A stretch of 64,000 nt of DNA from Leptothermofonsia sp049200465 (GTDB lineage: Bacteria > Cyanobacteriota > Cyanobacteriia > Leptolyngbyales > Leptolyngbyaceae): positions 3,162,001-3,226,000 of the forward strand of contig NZ_CP120836.1 in the NCBI RefSeq assembly GCF_049200465.1. Direction: 5' to 3'. Positions within the stretch are counted from its first letter, which is position 1. Every line of letters begins with the position of its first letter. Shown here in pieces: positions 51,892 through 59,871 of the stretch. Below the pieces are notes generated by a model. It searched no databases, was not told where the DNA came from, and saw only the letters and a list, made by a program, of their open reading frames with translations. The translations under genes and the position numbers were made by a program.

Positions 51892-52830
51892 CTACGTTCT
51901 CGGCTTTCGCCTCAGTTTACCAGTTCCCTTCGCAGTCTGAGAAGATTGGGAATCTGAATCATCATCATTTAAATTCATCGACAATTCAGGCGCAGAAGGT
52001 TCAGAAAAAGCTGGAGTAACGTTAGTATCAACCTGTGCATTAGAACTTGCCGGATCTGAAACAGGCTCCATTGGTAATACCTCAACCTTCTTCACCACAG
52101 GTTGCTCTGCCATTGCCAGCGTTTTTTGCTGTTGTTTGAGATCGGGTAATGCAACCAGCTCCTTCTCCGTTTCCTTTGCAGTAATAGGAAGACGGAGCGG
52201 CTGTAGCTCTTCGATCCAGCAGCTTGCCAGAGGCAGGGTTTGATCCAAATCATCCAAAGGACGGGGTACCAACATCACAGCGTGCAGTTCACCAATCCGC
52301 TCCGCTTCAACCATGCCCACATCCAGTGCCACTGCCACGTTTGCCACCGAACCCCGAACAATGGCCGTACATAATCCCGCCCCAATCGTTTCATAGGCAG
52401 CCAGCACCACATCCGCAGCTTTCAACATGGCATCGGCAGCACCAACCATCGCAGGAAACCCTCGCGTTTCTAGCAAACCCACAGCCTGATTACTGAGTTT
52501 GCTGTGTCCCCGACCCGTGGCAAGTTGAGCCAGGCGATTGCCAATCGGCAGAACCGCTTCCAGATTGGGCATTGGGCGCGGAATCACCAGGGTTGAGAGT
52601 TGTTGCCCAAATTGGGCGGCCCGTTCAGCACCTTCCTGAACTGCCAGCCGCACATCGGCAACCCCACCCCGGACGATCGCCGTACAGTGTCCTCCACCAA
52701 TCTTTTCATACCCAACCAGCGTCACTCCAGACGACTTCAGCATGTGGTCAGCAATCCCCACAATGGCAGGAAAGCTTTGGGCGGAGACAAGCCCCAGCGC
52801 AGTATCTGTAAAGTCTTCTCGGCGACTCAT
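51892..52830 (-). CDS. ccmO: Carboxysome shell protein with tandem BMC domains, CcmO
   Basis: 312 residues, two BMC hexamer-type domains: residues about 12-93 (LGLVSAQSFPAIVGIADHML, GYEKIGGGHCTAIVRGGVAD) and about 117-203 (VGLLETRGFPAMVGAADAML, YETIGAGLCTAIVRGSVANV). A charged, Ser/Asp-rich tail of about 100 residues follows. It forms trimeric shell facets of the beta-carboxysome, essential for CO2 fixation in the bodies where Rubisco is packed. Last gene of the ccm cluster; it lies about 190 bp below the zinc-ribbon gene, with a family B element between. Confidence 0.95.
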   Translation of the reverse strand: MSRREDFTDTALGLVSAQSFPAIVGIADHMLKSSGVTLVGYEKIGGGHCTAIVRGGVADVRLAVQEGAERAAQFGQQLSTLVIPRPMPNLEAVLPIGNRLAQLATGRGHSKLSNQAVGLLETRGFPAMVGAADAMLKAADVVLAAYETIGAGLCTAIVRGSVANVAVALDVGMVEAERIGELHAVMLVPRPLDDLDQTLPLASCWIEELQPLRLPITAKETEKELVALPDLKQQQKTLAMAEQPVVKKVEVLPMEPVSDPASSNAQVDTNVTPAFSEPSAPELSMNLNDDDSDSQSSQTAKGTGKLRRKPRT

Positions 52831-52856
52831 TGATTTCAGAAACCGTGGTTTGCTTC

Positions 52857-52970
52857 AGTAAGTAGCTAGGCCCAATTAATTAAGGATAATTTCGGGGGTG
52901 GAGGGAGTGAACCCCCTGCCTGGGGGCACGGTCCCACTCCTCCCTTGACAATTAATTGTGGCTACTTACT
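52857..52970. repeat. MITE-like element, family B (copy 2)
   Basis: AGTAAGTAGCTAGGCCCAAT at one end and ATTGTGGCTACTTACT at the other; near-identical outside the core to 7,434-7,554. It sits between ccmO and the zinc-ribbon gene inside the carboxysome cluster. Confidence 0.78.
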
Positions 52971-53023
52971 ACTATCCTAACTGTCACACCAGCCTTGTAC
53001 CGCTTCGCCACTCTTCCGCCCCC

Positions 53024-53284
53024 TTAAAACCAGTAAGCTTTTATTTCCATCAAAAACTCCTTTGTAATTGGATAACCAGACTCGGAACCAATTACTGAAT
53101 CAATGCCGCATTGGGGACATAATGCTGTCTGTCCAATGGACTCCCAGTGGTCAATCCACTCACAAATCTCGGATGGAGGGAAAATAAAGCAACAATAAAA
53201 ACAACCGCATTGCTGGCTTGCAAGCAATTCCTTACGATGGTGCATCGAATGTCGATGGGCACGGATATAGTCGGGTGTGGACAT
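53024..53284 (-). CDS. Conserved zinc-ribbon-like protein within the ccm cluster
   Basis: 86 residues, with Cys pairs suited to bind zinc: QQCGCFYCCFIFPPSEICEW and TALCPQCGIDSVIGSESGYP. The block YPITKEFLMEIKAYWF closes the fold. The family is widespread in bacteria as 'cytoplasmic protein' of unknown function. Its place between ccmN and ccmO, in the same direction and 27 bp after ccmN, suggests co-transcription with the carboxysome genes, but the family is not known to have a carboxysome role. Confidence 0.75.
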   Translation of the reverse strand: MSTPDYIRAHRHSMHHRKELLASQQCGCFYCCFIFPPSEICEWIDHWESIGQTALCPQCGIDSVIGSESGYPITKEFLMEIKAYWF

Positions 53285-53311
53285 TTGCCATCACTAAATG
53301 AGAGCCATTTG

Positions 53312-53935
53312 TTAGTCCTCCCAGGGGTCGTCAGAAGTTGCCAGTTTCTCCGATTTGGGTGGCGATTCAGAACCTCTTCGGCTATGGGGAAACATTTTGA
53401 CCAGCAGTTGATTGACATAGACCCGCCCGTAAACATTGACGCCAGAGCTTTCAGCGGGTTGAACAGCCTCGATTTCCCCATTGGGGGAAGTCGCAGGAGT
53501 CGTCTGCTTGTTTTTCTGAGGTTCCGGGGCAGGATAGGTTACGGTATCGATTGCTTGCAGTTCGTTGGGGTCGATGCAGCGGCTGGTGTCGCCAATCAGG
53601 GAACCAGGGGGAATAATCTGCCCCCACTCCACCGAACTATTGAGAATGGTGGTAGCAGACCCAATACAGGCTTTCGCCCCAACCGTCACATTCCCGATCA
53701 GCAGCACTTCTGCACCAATATTGGCCCCCTCTCCCACTTCGATGGTGCCATTGCTGGCATGAAGAATGGACCCAATACCAATACAGGCCCCAGTTTTGAT
53801 GATGACGCAACAATTCGGATCTGCCTGAAGCAGAACTCCAGGGGCGATCGCAGCCCCATCCTGAATCGTCACATTCCCACTGATGTAATAGTGGGAGGTA
53901 CTGATTGGTCGCAACCGGAGCGGCGGCAAAGACAT
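53312..53935 (-). CDS. ccmN: Carboxysome assembly protein CcmN
   Basis: About 207 residues; start chosen at ATG 53935 (MSLPPLRLRPISTSHYYIS) with GAGG 8 bases upstream, though the frame is open further. It has a left-handed beta-helix of bacterial transferase hexapeptides (ISGNVTIQDGAAIAPGVLLQ, LLIGNVTVGAKACIGSATTI), then a Pro/Thr-rich linker, then the encapsulation peptide VNVYGRVYVNQLLVKMFPHS near residue 165-185, which docks on CcmK shell proteins. The peptide is followed by about 25 more polar residues (SRRGSESPPKSEKLATSDDP) instead of ending the protein. It bridges CcmM and the shell. Confidence 0.93.
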   Translation of the reverse strand: MSLPPLRLRPISTSHYYISGNVTIQDGAAIAPGVLLQADPNCCVIIKTGACIGIGSILHASNGTIEVGEGANIGAEVLLIGNVTVGAKACIGSATTILNSSVEWGQIIPPGSLIGDTSRCIDPNELQAIDTVTYPAPEPQKNKQTTPATSPNGEIEAVQPAESSGVNVYGRVYVNQLLVKMFPHSRRGSESPPKSEKLATSDDPWED

Positions 53936-54111
53936 CGGCAAAACCTCTTCAACCATTGCGGGATCAGAGCTTAGAGCATTGACCTGAGAATACTCCCTCA
54001 GCCCTCTAAACTCGAAACCCAATCTAAAAACGAGACCTCCTGCAAACGTTCTTTAAGCTAGTTGCGTTCTCGTAACCAAACGTTACGACTACAAAAGGTC
54101 AGCCGATTTTC

Positions 54112-56151
54112 CTAACGAGCAACCACTTCCCCTGGCTTGTGAATGATGGTTTCCACCACCCGCCGCTTGGATTTAGGGTCAATCCCAATCAATCGCACAT
54201 AGTCATTGGGATGCTCACTCAGGAAAGCTTGCAGAGACGATACGAGATCCGATTCTCGACTTCCCTGGATCGTTCCCGTTTGCCAGGAACTGGTCTTATA
54301 CCGGCGTTGATCGGCATACTCAACCCCAACTCGGTAACTCTGGGCCAACAATTGACGCACCTGGTCTGCAATTTTGCTATCCCAAACCTGGACTCCACCA
54401 GCAACCCTGATGTTGAAAGAGCTGGATGAAGTAGGAGCCGCCGTCAATGATTGCCTGGAAACACCGCCAACCTGCTTGCCATTAGGCCGATGGATGATCA
54501 GTTCAACCACCCGCCGCCTGGGTTTAGGGTCAATGCCAACTAATCGCACATAGTCTCGGCTGTGTTCAGCCAAGAAGGATTCCAGGGCTGCGATCGCCTC
54601 CGACTCCCGCCTCACCTGTAGAGGAGCCGCACTATTCCAAGAACTCGTCCTGAATCGACGCTCATCCGCATACTCTAACCCGATCTGCAAACCTTGAGCG
54701 ATCAACTGACTCACCTGTTGCACTACATCCGGAGTCAAACGACTTGTGGACGCATAGCCAGCGGGTACCGACGAGCTGGGAGCAGTGTAAGACTGAGTAG
54801 CTCCACCCCTATGCTGCACCACCGTCTTCCCATTTGGGCGTTGAATAATCATTTCACCTAGTCGGCGCTTTGCCCTCGGGTCAATCCCAAACATGCGCAC
54901 ATACTCGCCTGTATGTTCAGCCATACAGCCTTCCAGCGCAGACAGCACCTCTGCCTCTCGAGTAGATTGAATCGGAGAACAGCTATGCCAGGAAGACGTT
55001 TGAAACCGGCGCGCATCTGCATGTTCAGTTCCAATTCGAGCACCCTGAGCTAAAAGATGGCGCACCAGATCCACCGCCTCTCCCGGCAACCGCCCCTGGG
55101 CAACCTGCCCATTGGAAGCAGCAGTCACTGCCGGACGATAACTCGATTGGGGTGAAGCAGCCCGGTGGCCAGAACCGTTGTCGGGCGACTGCACAGGCTT
55201 CCCACCCGGACGCTGAATAATAGTCTCCAGCACCCGCTTCTTCGCTTTCGGATCAATCCCAATCAGGCGCACATATTGACCACTATGCTCAGACAGACAC
55301 GCTTGCAAATCTGCCAGCACATCTGCCTCACGGTTAGATTGGATAGGAGCACAACTCTTCCAGGAACTTGTTTGAAAGCGTCGCTCATCCGCATATTCGG
55401 TACCGATGCGGTAGCCCTGCGCCAGCAATTGCCGCACATGGTTGATGACATGGGCATCTAAACTACCGTTCGCCTGGCTGTAAGAATAGGTATTCATTTC
55501 TGACCAACCGGAAGTACTGGATTGACTTTGTTCATTGCGAACGGAAGTGATGCAGGCAACATTTTCCGCACACTGATAGCCCGATCGCAACGCATGATTA
55601 ACACCGACCACATGGGTCGCAAACTGAATATCTGACTCCTTCACACTCGGCAATCGATCCGCCTGTTCCTGGCTGGTGATGACCGACCCAGAAGGAACAT
55701 ACCGTCCTGGTGGAATCTCCACATCCTGAATCAGAACGTGCATCATAATGATGCAACCATCTCCCACTCGTGCATTAAACACCGTGGACCGAAAACCAAT
55801 GAAGCAGTTGTTCCCAATGTAGGCAGGACCGTGAATCAAAGCCATATGGGTAACAGACGTGCTATTCCCAATCCACACAGAGTAGGAATTGCCATCATCC
55901 CCAATCACACGGCCTCTCTCCAGACCATGAATAACAACGCCATCTTGAACATTCGTTCCATCACCAATCCGAAAGGGGGCTCCTTCATCTGCACGGATCG
56001 ACGTTCCCGGCGCAATTAAAACGTTGGCACCAATGCGAACGTCTCCAATCAAGTTCGAGAAAGAATGGACGTAGGCCGACTCATGAATTTGGGGTTCGGC
56101 TAAATTTCTCGACCAGGGAGTAGGAGGAGCCGCACTGCTACGGACCGCCAT
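54112..56151 (-). CDS. ccmM: Carboxysome scaffold protein CcmM with four Rubisco-small-subunit-like repeats
   Basis: 679 residues. N-terminal gamma-carbonic-anhydrase domain (residues about 15-200): IHESAYVHSFSNLIGDVRIG, GDGTNVQDGVVIHGLERGRV, TSVTHMALIHGPAYIGNNCF; a Cys pair in GYQCAENVACITS matches the redox-switch region. Four SSUL modules follow: about 230-315, 360-440, 480-560 and 595-675, each with IGTEYADERRFQTSSW-like and YVRLIGIDPKxKRRVxExII-like blocks. They bind Rubisco and gather it into a condensate. Modules 1 and 2 carry the Cys pair (WKSCAP...QACL, WHSCSP...EGCM); modules 3 and 4 lack it. An internal ATG at 55,497 (residue 219, MNTYSYSQANG) just before module 1 is a likely start for the short CcmM form. 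Confidence 0.96.
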   Translation of the reverse strand: MAVRSSAAPPTPWSRNLAEPQIHESAYVHSFSNLIGDVRIGANVLIAPGTSIRADEGAPFRIGDGTNVQDGVVIHGLERGRVIGDDGNSYSVWIGNSTSVTHMALIHGPAYIGNNCFIGFRSTVFNARVGDGCIIMMHVLIQDVEIPPGRYVPSGSVITSQEQADRLPSVKESDIQFATHVVGVNHALRSGYQCAENVACITSVRNEQSQSSTSGWSEMNTYSYSQANGSLDAHVINHVRQLLAQGYRIGTEYADERRFQTSSWKSCAPIQSNREADVLADLQACLSEHSGQYVRLIGIDPKAKKRVLETIIQRPGGKPVQSPDNGSGHRAASPQSSYRPAVTAASNGQVAQGRLPGEAVDLVRHLLAQGARIGTEHADARRFQTSSWHSCSPIQSTREAEVLSALEGCMAEHTGEYVRMFGIDPRAKRRLGEMIIQRPNGKTVVQHRGGATQSYTAPSSSVPAGYASTSRLTPDVVQQVSQLIAQGLQIGLEYADERRFRTSSWNSAAPLQVRRESEAIAALESFLAEHSRDYVRLVGIDPKPRRRVVELIIHRPNGKQVGGVSRQSLTAAPTSSSSFNIRVAGGVQVWDSKIADQVRQLLAQSYRVGVEYADQRRYKTSSWQTGTIQGSRESDLVSSLQAFLSEHPNDYVRLIGIDPKSKRRVVETIIHKPGEVVAR

Positions 56152-56289
56152 AAAATACTCTCCAATAAAAACGCAATGCAGGCAGCGGTGAGCAGGTAGA
56201 AGGAGCTAGAAATCAGGAGCCAGGAGTCAGAATGAAAAGTTCAAAATGGCGATTCCAGTCTCTGAATTCCGGCTTCTGAATTCTCTCCC

Positions 56290-56589
56290 TCAATATTGAT
56301 CTTTCTTGCTATAGAGCAAACGATTATCCACACTCACCGTATCGATAATCGCAATCACCGCAGCATCAAGCGGGCGTTGCTCACTGCCTGGAACCTGCCG
56401 GGCTGCACTACCCCGGCTGACCAAGACCCATTCACCAACCCCTGCACCTACACTGTCAGCAGCCACCTCATACTCAGGTAGTGGCTGACCTTCGTCATCC
56501 ATCAACTGCACCACCAGAAACTTAATCCCTCTCAGGCTCGGTTCTTTTTGGGTGCTGGTGACGGTGCCACGAACTCTGGCAATCTGCAT
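56290..56589 (-). CDS. ccmL: Carboxysome vertex protein CcmL
   Basis: 99-residue BMV-type pentamer that caps the shell's vertices. Family blocks: MQIARVRGTVTSTQKEPSLR, KFLVVQLMDDEGQPLPEYEV, AADSVGAGVGEWVLVSRGSA, DAAVIAIIDTVSVDNRLLYS. Only 9 bp from the stop of the upstream ccmK, so translated from the same transcript. Confidence 0.96.
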   Translation of the reverse strand: MQIARVRGTVTSTQKEPSLRGIKFLVVQLMDDEGQPLPEYEVAADSVGAGVGEWVLVSRGSAARQVPGSEQRPLDAAVIAIIDTVSVDNRLLYSKKDQY

Positions 56590-56598
56590 TAGTTTCTA

Positions 56599-56940
56599 CT
56601 ACGAGCGGTTCAGGGGACGAATGCCACTCACACTCTCACGGAAGGGCTCTACTGCCTCGGTGTAGCGAATCGGCAGAACATATTCCAGGTTTTCGTGGGG
56701 GCGGGCAATGATGTGGGTGGAAAGTACCTGCCCACCATTAACGCGCTTCACATTCTCAATCCCGGCGGCGACAGAAGCCTGCACTTCAGAAACGTCGCCA
56801 CGCACAATTACGGTAACGCGCCCGCTGCCAATCTTTTCATAACCAACCAGGGTTACGCGAGCTGCCTTTACCATGGCGTCAGCCGCTTCCACAACTGCTG
56901 GAAACCCTAGCGTCTCAACCATTCCAACTGCAATTGCCAT
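56599..56940 (-). CDS. ccmK: Carboxysome shell protein CcmK (second copy)
   Basis: 113 residues, single BMC domain. Start ATG 56940 with GGGAG 8 bases upstream. Canonical: MAIAVGMVETLGFPAVVEAA, LVGYEKIGSGRVTVIVRGDV (pore motif KIGSG), HIIARPHENLEYVLPIRYTE. It differs from the other CcmK mainly by its longer C-terminus (PFRESVSGIRPLNRS), which is typical of CcmK1-type paralogs. It forms the hexameric facet tiles. Confidence 0.96.
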   Translation of the reverse strand: MAIAVGMVETLGFPAVVEAADAMVKAARVTLVGYEKIGSGRVTVIVRGDVSEVQASVAAGIENVKRVNGGQVLSTHIIARPHENLEYVLPIRYTEAVEPFRESVSGIRPLNRS

Positions 56941-57036
56941 TTTTGTTACTCCCTTCCATGAACTGTTATCGGTCAAATCTTGGTCGAATTACATGACTTG
57001 AAGTCCCTAACCGCTGTTTGCTGTCAGTCACTGCCG

Positions 57037-57345
57037 TCACGTTCGGAACTGCTCAACTGCTTCGGTGTAGCGGATGGGCAGTACATACTCCAGGTTCTCG
57101 TGAGGACGGGCAATGATGTGGGTTGAAAGTACCTCACCACCATTCACCCGCTTGGCAGACTCAATTCCAGCCGCGACAGAAGCTTGAACTTCAGATACGT
57201 CTCCCCGCACGATGACGGTAACTCGACCGCTGCCGATCTTTTCGTAGCCCACCAGGGTTACACGAGCTGCCTTCACCATGGCATCAGCCGCTTCCACAAC
57301 GGCAGGAAAGCCTCTGGTCTCAATCATTCCCACTGCGATTGGCAT
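57037..57345 (-). CDS. ccmK: Carboxysome shell protein CcmK (first copy)
   Basis: 102 residues, single BMC domain. Start ATG 57345 with AGGAG 6 bases upstream. MPIAVGMIETRGFPAVVEAA, GYEKIGSGRVTVIVRGDVSE, VNGGEVLSTHIIARPHENLE, ending YTEAVEQFRT. First gene of the cluster, so its promoter lies in the region shared with ndhF. CcmK2-like by its short tail. The paralog 97 bp downstream is about 90 per cent identical over the domain. Confidence 0.96.
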   Translation of the reverse strand: MPIAVGMIETRGFPAVVEAADAMVKAARVTLVGYEKIGSGRVTVIVRGDVSEVQASVAAGIESAKRVNGGEVLSTHIIARPHENLEYVLPIRYTEAVEQFRT

Positions 57346-58010
57346 TGTTGGTCTCCTGATAAGTGAAACTAATAGTAAAAACAAGGGATGAAAAATTAGA
57401 CGGAAACGCCATTATTTCAAGCCTTATCGAGGGTTTTTACTGTGCCTAACCTAAGAATAGGGTGGCCGATGACTCTTGACAATATAAAGACCAATGATAG
57501 TTATAAATTTGAGTCATTACTGAGAGTTATAGGTGAGCAAAAACAGGAACAGGCAAAGCGAAAGCGGTATTTCTGCTGTGCCTTTACCGTTTTAAGCGCA
57601 CTAAATGACGATCTAAAATTCAGACTCAAAACATAAAACTCTTGCCAGAACAGGATTCCAGGTTGAGTTTGTGGGAATTAGTCCTTGGCGATCGCCCTCA
57701 GCATATGCGCCTCAATCATCATAGACTTTTTTCAATCTGTATAATTGAATTCTTGATAAAATATAAGTTACAGTTATATATAAAAGTTAGTGTTTCTCCA
57801 CGAATGTTTTTCTAATGGCAACATTCTATTTTTTGAGCAATTTGAGGGTTAAGCTGAAAGCCGGGTTAAGATTTTTTTAGTAGCATTAAGTTGCGATACA
57901 GAAATACAGGCGCGTTCTCCGAAACTGATTCAGTTCAGATTGGAGGCGCTTTAAGCTAACTAGATAACGCTTAAAACACGATAATCATTAAAGTTTTAAG
58001 GGCGATTTCG
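57346..58010. promoter_or_regulatory. Divergent control region of the ccm and ndhF/D/chp genes
   Basis: 665 bp, strongly AT-rich in the middle (TTGAATTCTTGATAAAATAT, AGTTATATATAAAAGTTAGT). It holds repeated GGGTTAA/GGTTAAG half-sites (about 57,846-57,870) that could suit a LysR regulator of CO2 response, but I cannot prove a consensus. No gene was recognised here. Confidence 0.4.
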
Positions 58011-59846
58011 ATGGAACAGTTTCTCCTCCAGAACAGTTGGTGGATTCCCTGTTACGGAGTTGTTGGTGCAATCCTGACGCTGCCCTGGGCAGTGGGAATT
58101 ATTCGCCGCACCGGGCCTCGACCGGCTGCTTATTTTAATCTGTTAATGACTATCATTTCCCTGGTGCATGGGTTTCTGGTATTCCGCATCACTTTGGGAG
58201 AAGACCCCCAACCTCTGGTCGTCCACTGGTTTACAGCCGACGATTTAGACCTGACGCTTATGCTGGATGTTTCTTCCATTGGCATGGGTGCGGTTGAACT
58301 GATAACAACCTTGAGCCTGCTGGCCCAGCTTTTTGCTCTAGGTTATATGGAGAAGGATTGGGCACTGGCGCGCTTCTTTGCCCTGATGGGTTTCTTTGAA
58401 GGGGCCATGAGCGGTTTAGCCTTGAGTGAATCGCTGTTCCTGAGCTATGCCCTGCTGGAAATGCTGACCCTATCGACTTATCTGCTGGTCGGTTTCTGGT
58501 ATGCCCAGCCGTTAGTTGTTACAGCGGCCCGTGATGCTTTTTTGACAAAACGGGTGGGGGACGTATTGCTGCTTATGGGAGTGGTGGCTCTGGCAACCCT
58601 ATCGGGTACGCTCAATTTCCCAGATCTGTATGAATGGGCTGAAACGGCAGAATTGTCGCCGACTGTATCAACGTTACTGGGTCTGGCACTGATTGCCGGA
58701 CCGATTGGAAAGTGTGCTCAGTTTCCCCTCCATCTCTGGTTAGATGAGGCGATGGAGGGGCCTAATCCAGCGTCCATCCTGCGAAATTCAGTGGTGGTGG
58801 CCTGTGGAGCCTATGTGTTGATCAAGCTCCAGCCAATTTTGGTGTTATCGCCTGTGGCCTCGATCGCCCTCATTGTGTTGGGGACCATGACTGCTATTGG
58901 GGCTTCCTTGGTGGCGATCGCTCAAATTGATATCAAACGGACGCTTTCCCACTCCACCAGTGCCTACCTGGGTCTGGTCTTCATTGCCGTGGGCACTCAG
59001 TGGACGGATGTGGCGCTGTTTGTTCTGTTTACCCACGCGATCGCCAAAGCCCTTTTATTTATGAGCATTGGCTCGGTCATTCTCACCACCAGTAGTCAAG
59101 ACATCACTGAAATGGGGGGGCTATGGTCGCGTATGCCTGCTACCTCAACGGCTTTTGTAGTAGGAGCGGCTGGGCTGGTTGGGTTATTGCCCCTGGGTGG
59201 GTTCTGGGCCCTGTATGAGGGAGTCGATACCTACTGGTATGGACAGCCCTGGTTAGTGGTTGTGCTGTTAATCGTCAATGCCCTGTCAGCTTTTAATTTA
59301 ACTCGCGTCTTTCGCCTGGTTTTCCTGGGGCCACCTCAGCCCAAGACTCGTCGTGCTCCGGAGGTTCCCTGGACAATGGCTGTACCAATGGTGTATCTGA
59401 CGGTGACCACACTACTGGTTCCTGCGATCCTCCAGCGCCTTTACTTGCTGCCCGACTGGACATACCTCAACTGGTCCGTTGTGCTGCTACTCATGCTATC
59501 GGGAGCGGTTGGTTTTGGTTTAGGCGCAACGATCAACCTGAACCGAACCTGGGCCAGACCGATTCAAATTCCCCTTAAGTTTGCCCAGGATTTACTGGCC
59601 TACGATTTCTATATCGATCAGCTTTATAAGGTAACGGTGGTCTGGCTGGTTGACCGAGTTTCGCGCTTTAACGCCTGGTTTGATCGCTACGTTCTCGATG
59701 GGGTAGTAAATTTTGTTGGCCTTGCCTCCATCTTCAGTGGAGAGAGCCTGAAATACAGCGTCTCTGGTCAGTCCCAGTTTTACCTGCTGACGATTCTGAT
59801 CGGCGTCAGCATTCTGGGCGCTCTCCTCACTTACTTTGCCTGGTAA
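58011..59846 (+). CDS. ndhF: NDH-1 subunit NdhF (CO2-uptake form, NdhF4-like)
   Basis: 611-residue Nqo12/NuoL-type membrane subunit. About 15 spans; the antiporter-like core shows the Glu and Lys residues (ALLEMLTLSTYLLVGFWYA, GKCAQFPLHLWLDEAMEGPN, DIKRTLSHSTSAYLGLVFIA, ALFVLFTHAIAKALLFMSIG). It forms part of the CO2-hydrating NDH-1 complex, with NdhD and a Chp protein, coupling cyclic electron flow to CO2 to bicarbonate conversion on the cytoplasmic side of the thylakoid. Its assignment to the NdhF4 (constitutive) branch rests on the linkage to a 380-residue Chp protein and to the ccm genes, and is moderate. Confidence 0.92.
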   Translation: MEQFLLQNSWWIPCYGVVGAILTLPWAVGIIRRTGPRPAAYFNLLMTIISLVHGFLVFRITLGEDPQPLVVHWFTADDLDLTLMLDVSSIGMGAVELITTLSLLAQLFALGYMEKDWALARFFALMGFFEGAMSGLALSESLFLSYALLEMLTLSTYLLVGFWYAQPLVVTAARDAFLTKRVGDVLLLMGVVALATLSGTLNFPDLYEWAETAELSPTVSTLLGLALIAGPIGKCAQFPLHLWLDEAMEGPNPASILRNSVVVACGAYVLIKLQPILVLSPVASIALIVLGTMTAIGASLVAIAQIDIKRTLSHSTSAYLGLVFIAVGTQWTDVALFVLFTHAIAKALLFMSIGSVILTTSSQDITEMGGLWSRMPATSTAFVVGAAGLVGLLPLGGFWALYEGVDTYWYGQPWLVVVLLIVNALSAFNLTRVFRLVFLGPPQPKTRRAPEVPWTMAVPMVYLTVTTLLVPAILQRLYLLPDWTYLNWSVVLLLMLSGAVGFGLGATINLNRTWARPIQIPLKFAQDLLAYDFYIDQLYKVTVVWLVDRVSRFNAWFDRYVLDGVVNFVGLASIFSGESLKYSVSGQSQFYLLTILIGVSILGALLTYFAW

Positions 59847-59871
59847 TTTCTTCACCTAAATTCCTTGCCCT

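Noticed and set aside
57842..57880. A defined LysR (CcmR/CmpR-type) operator before ndhF
   Set aside because: The TTAA half-sites are suggestive, but spacing does not fit a consensus I could state with confidence.
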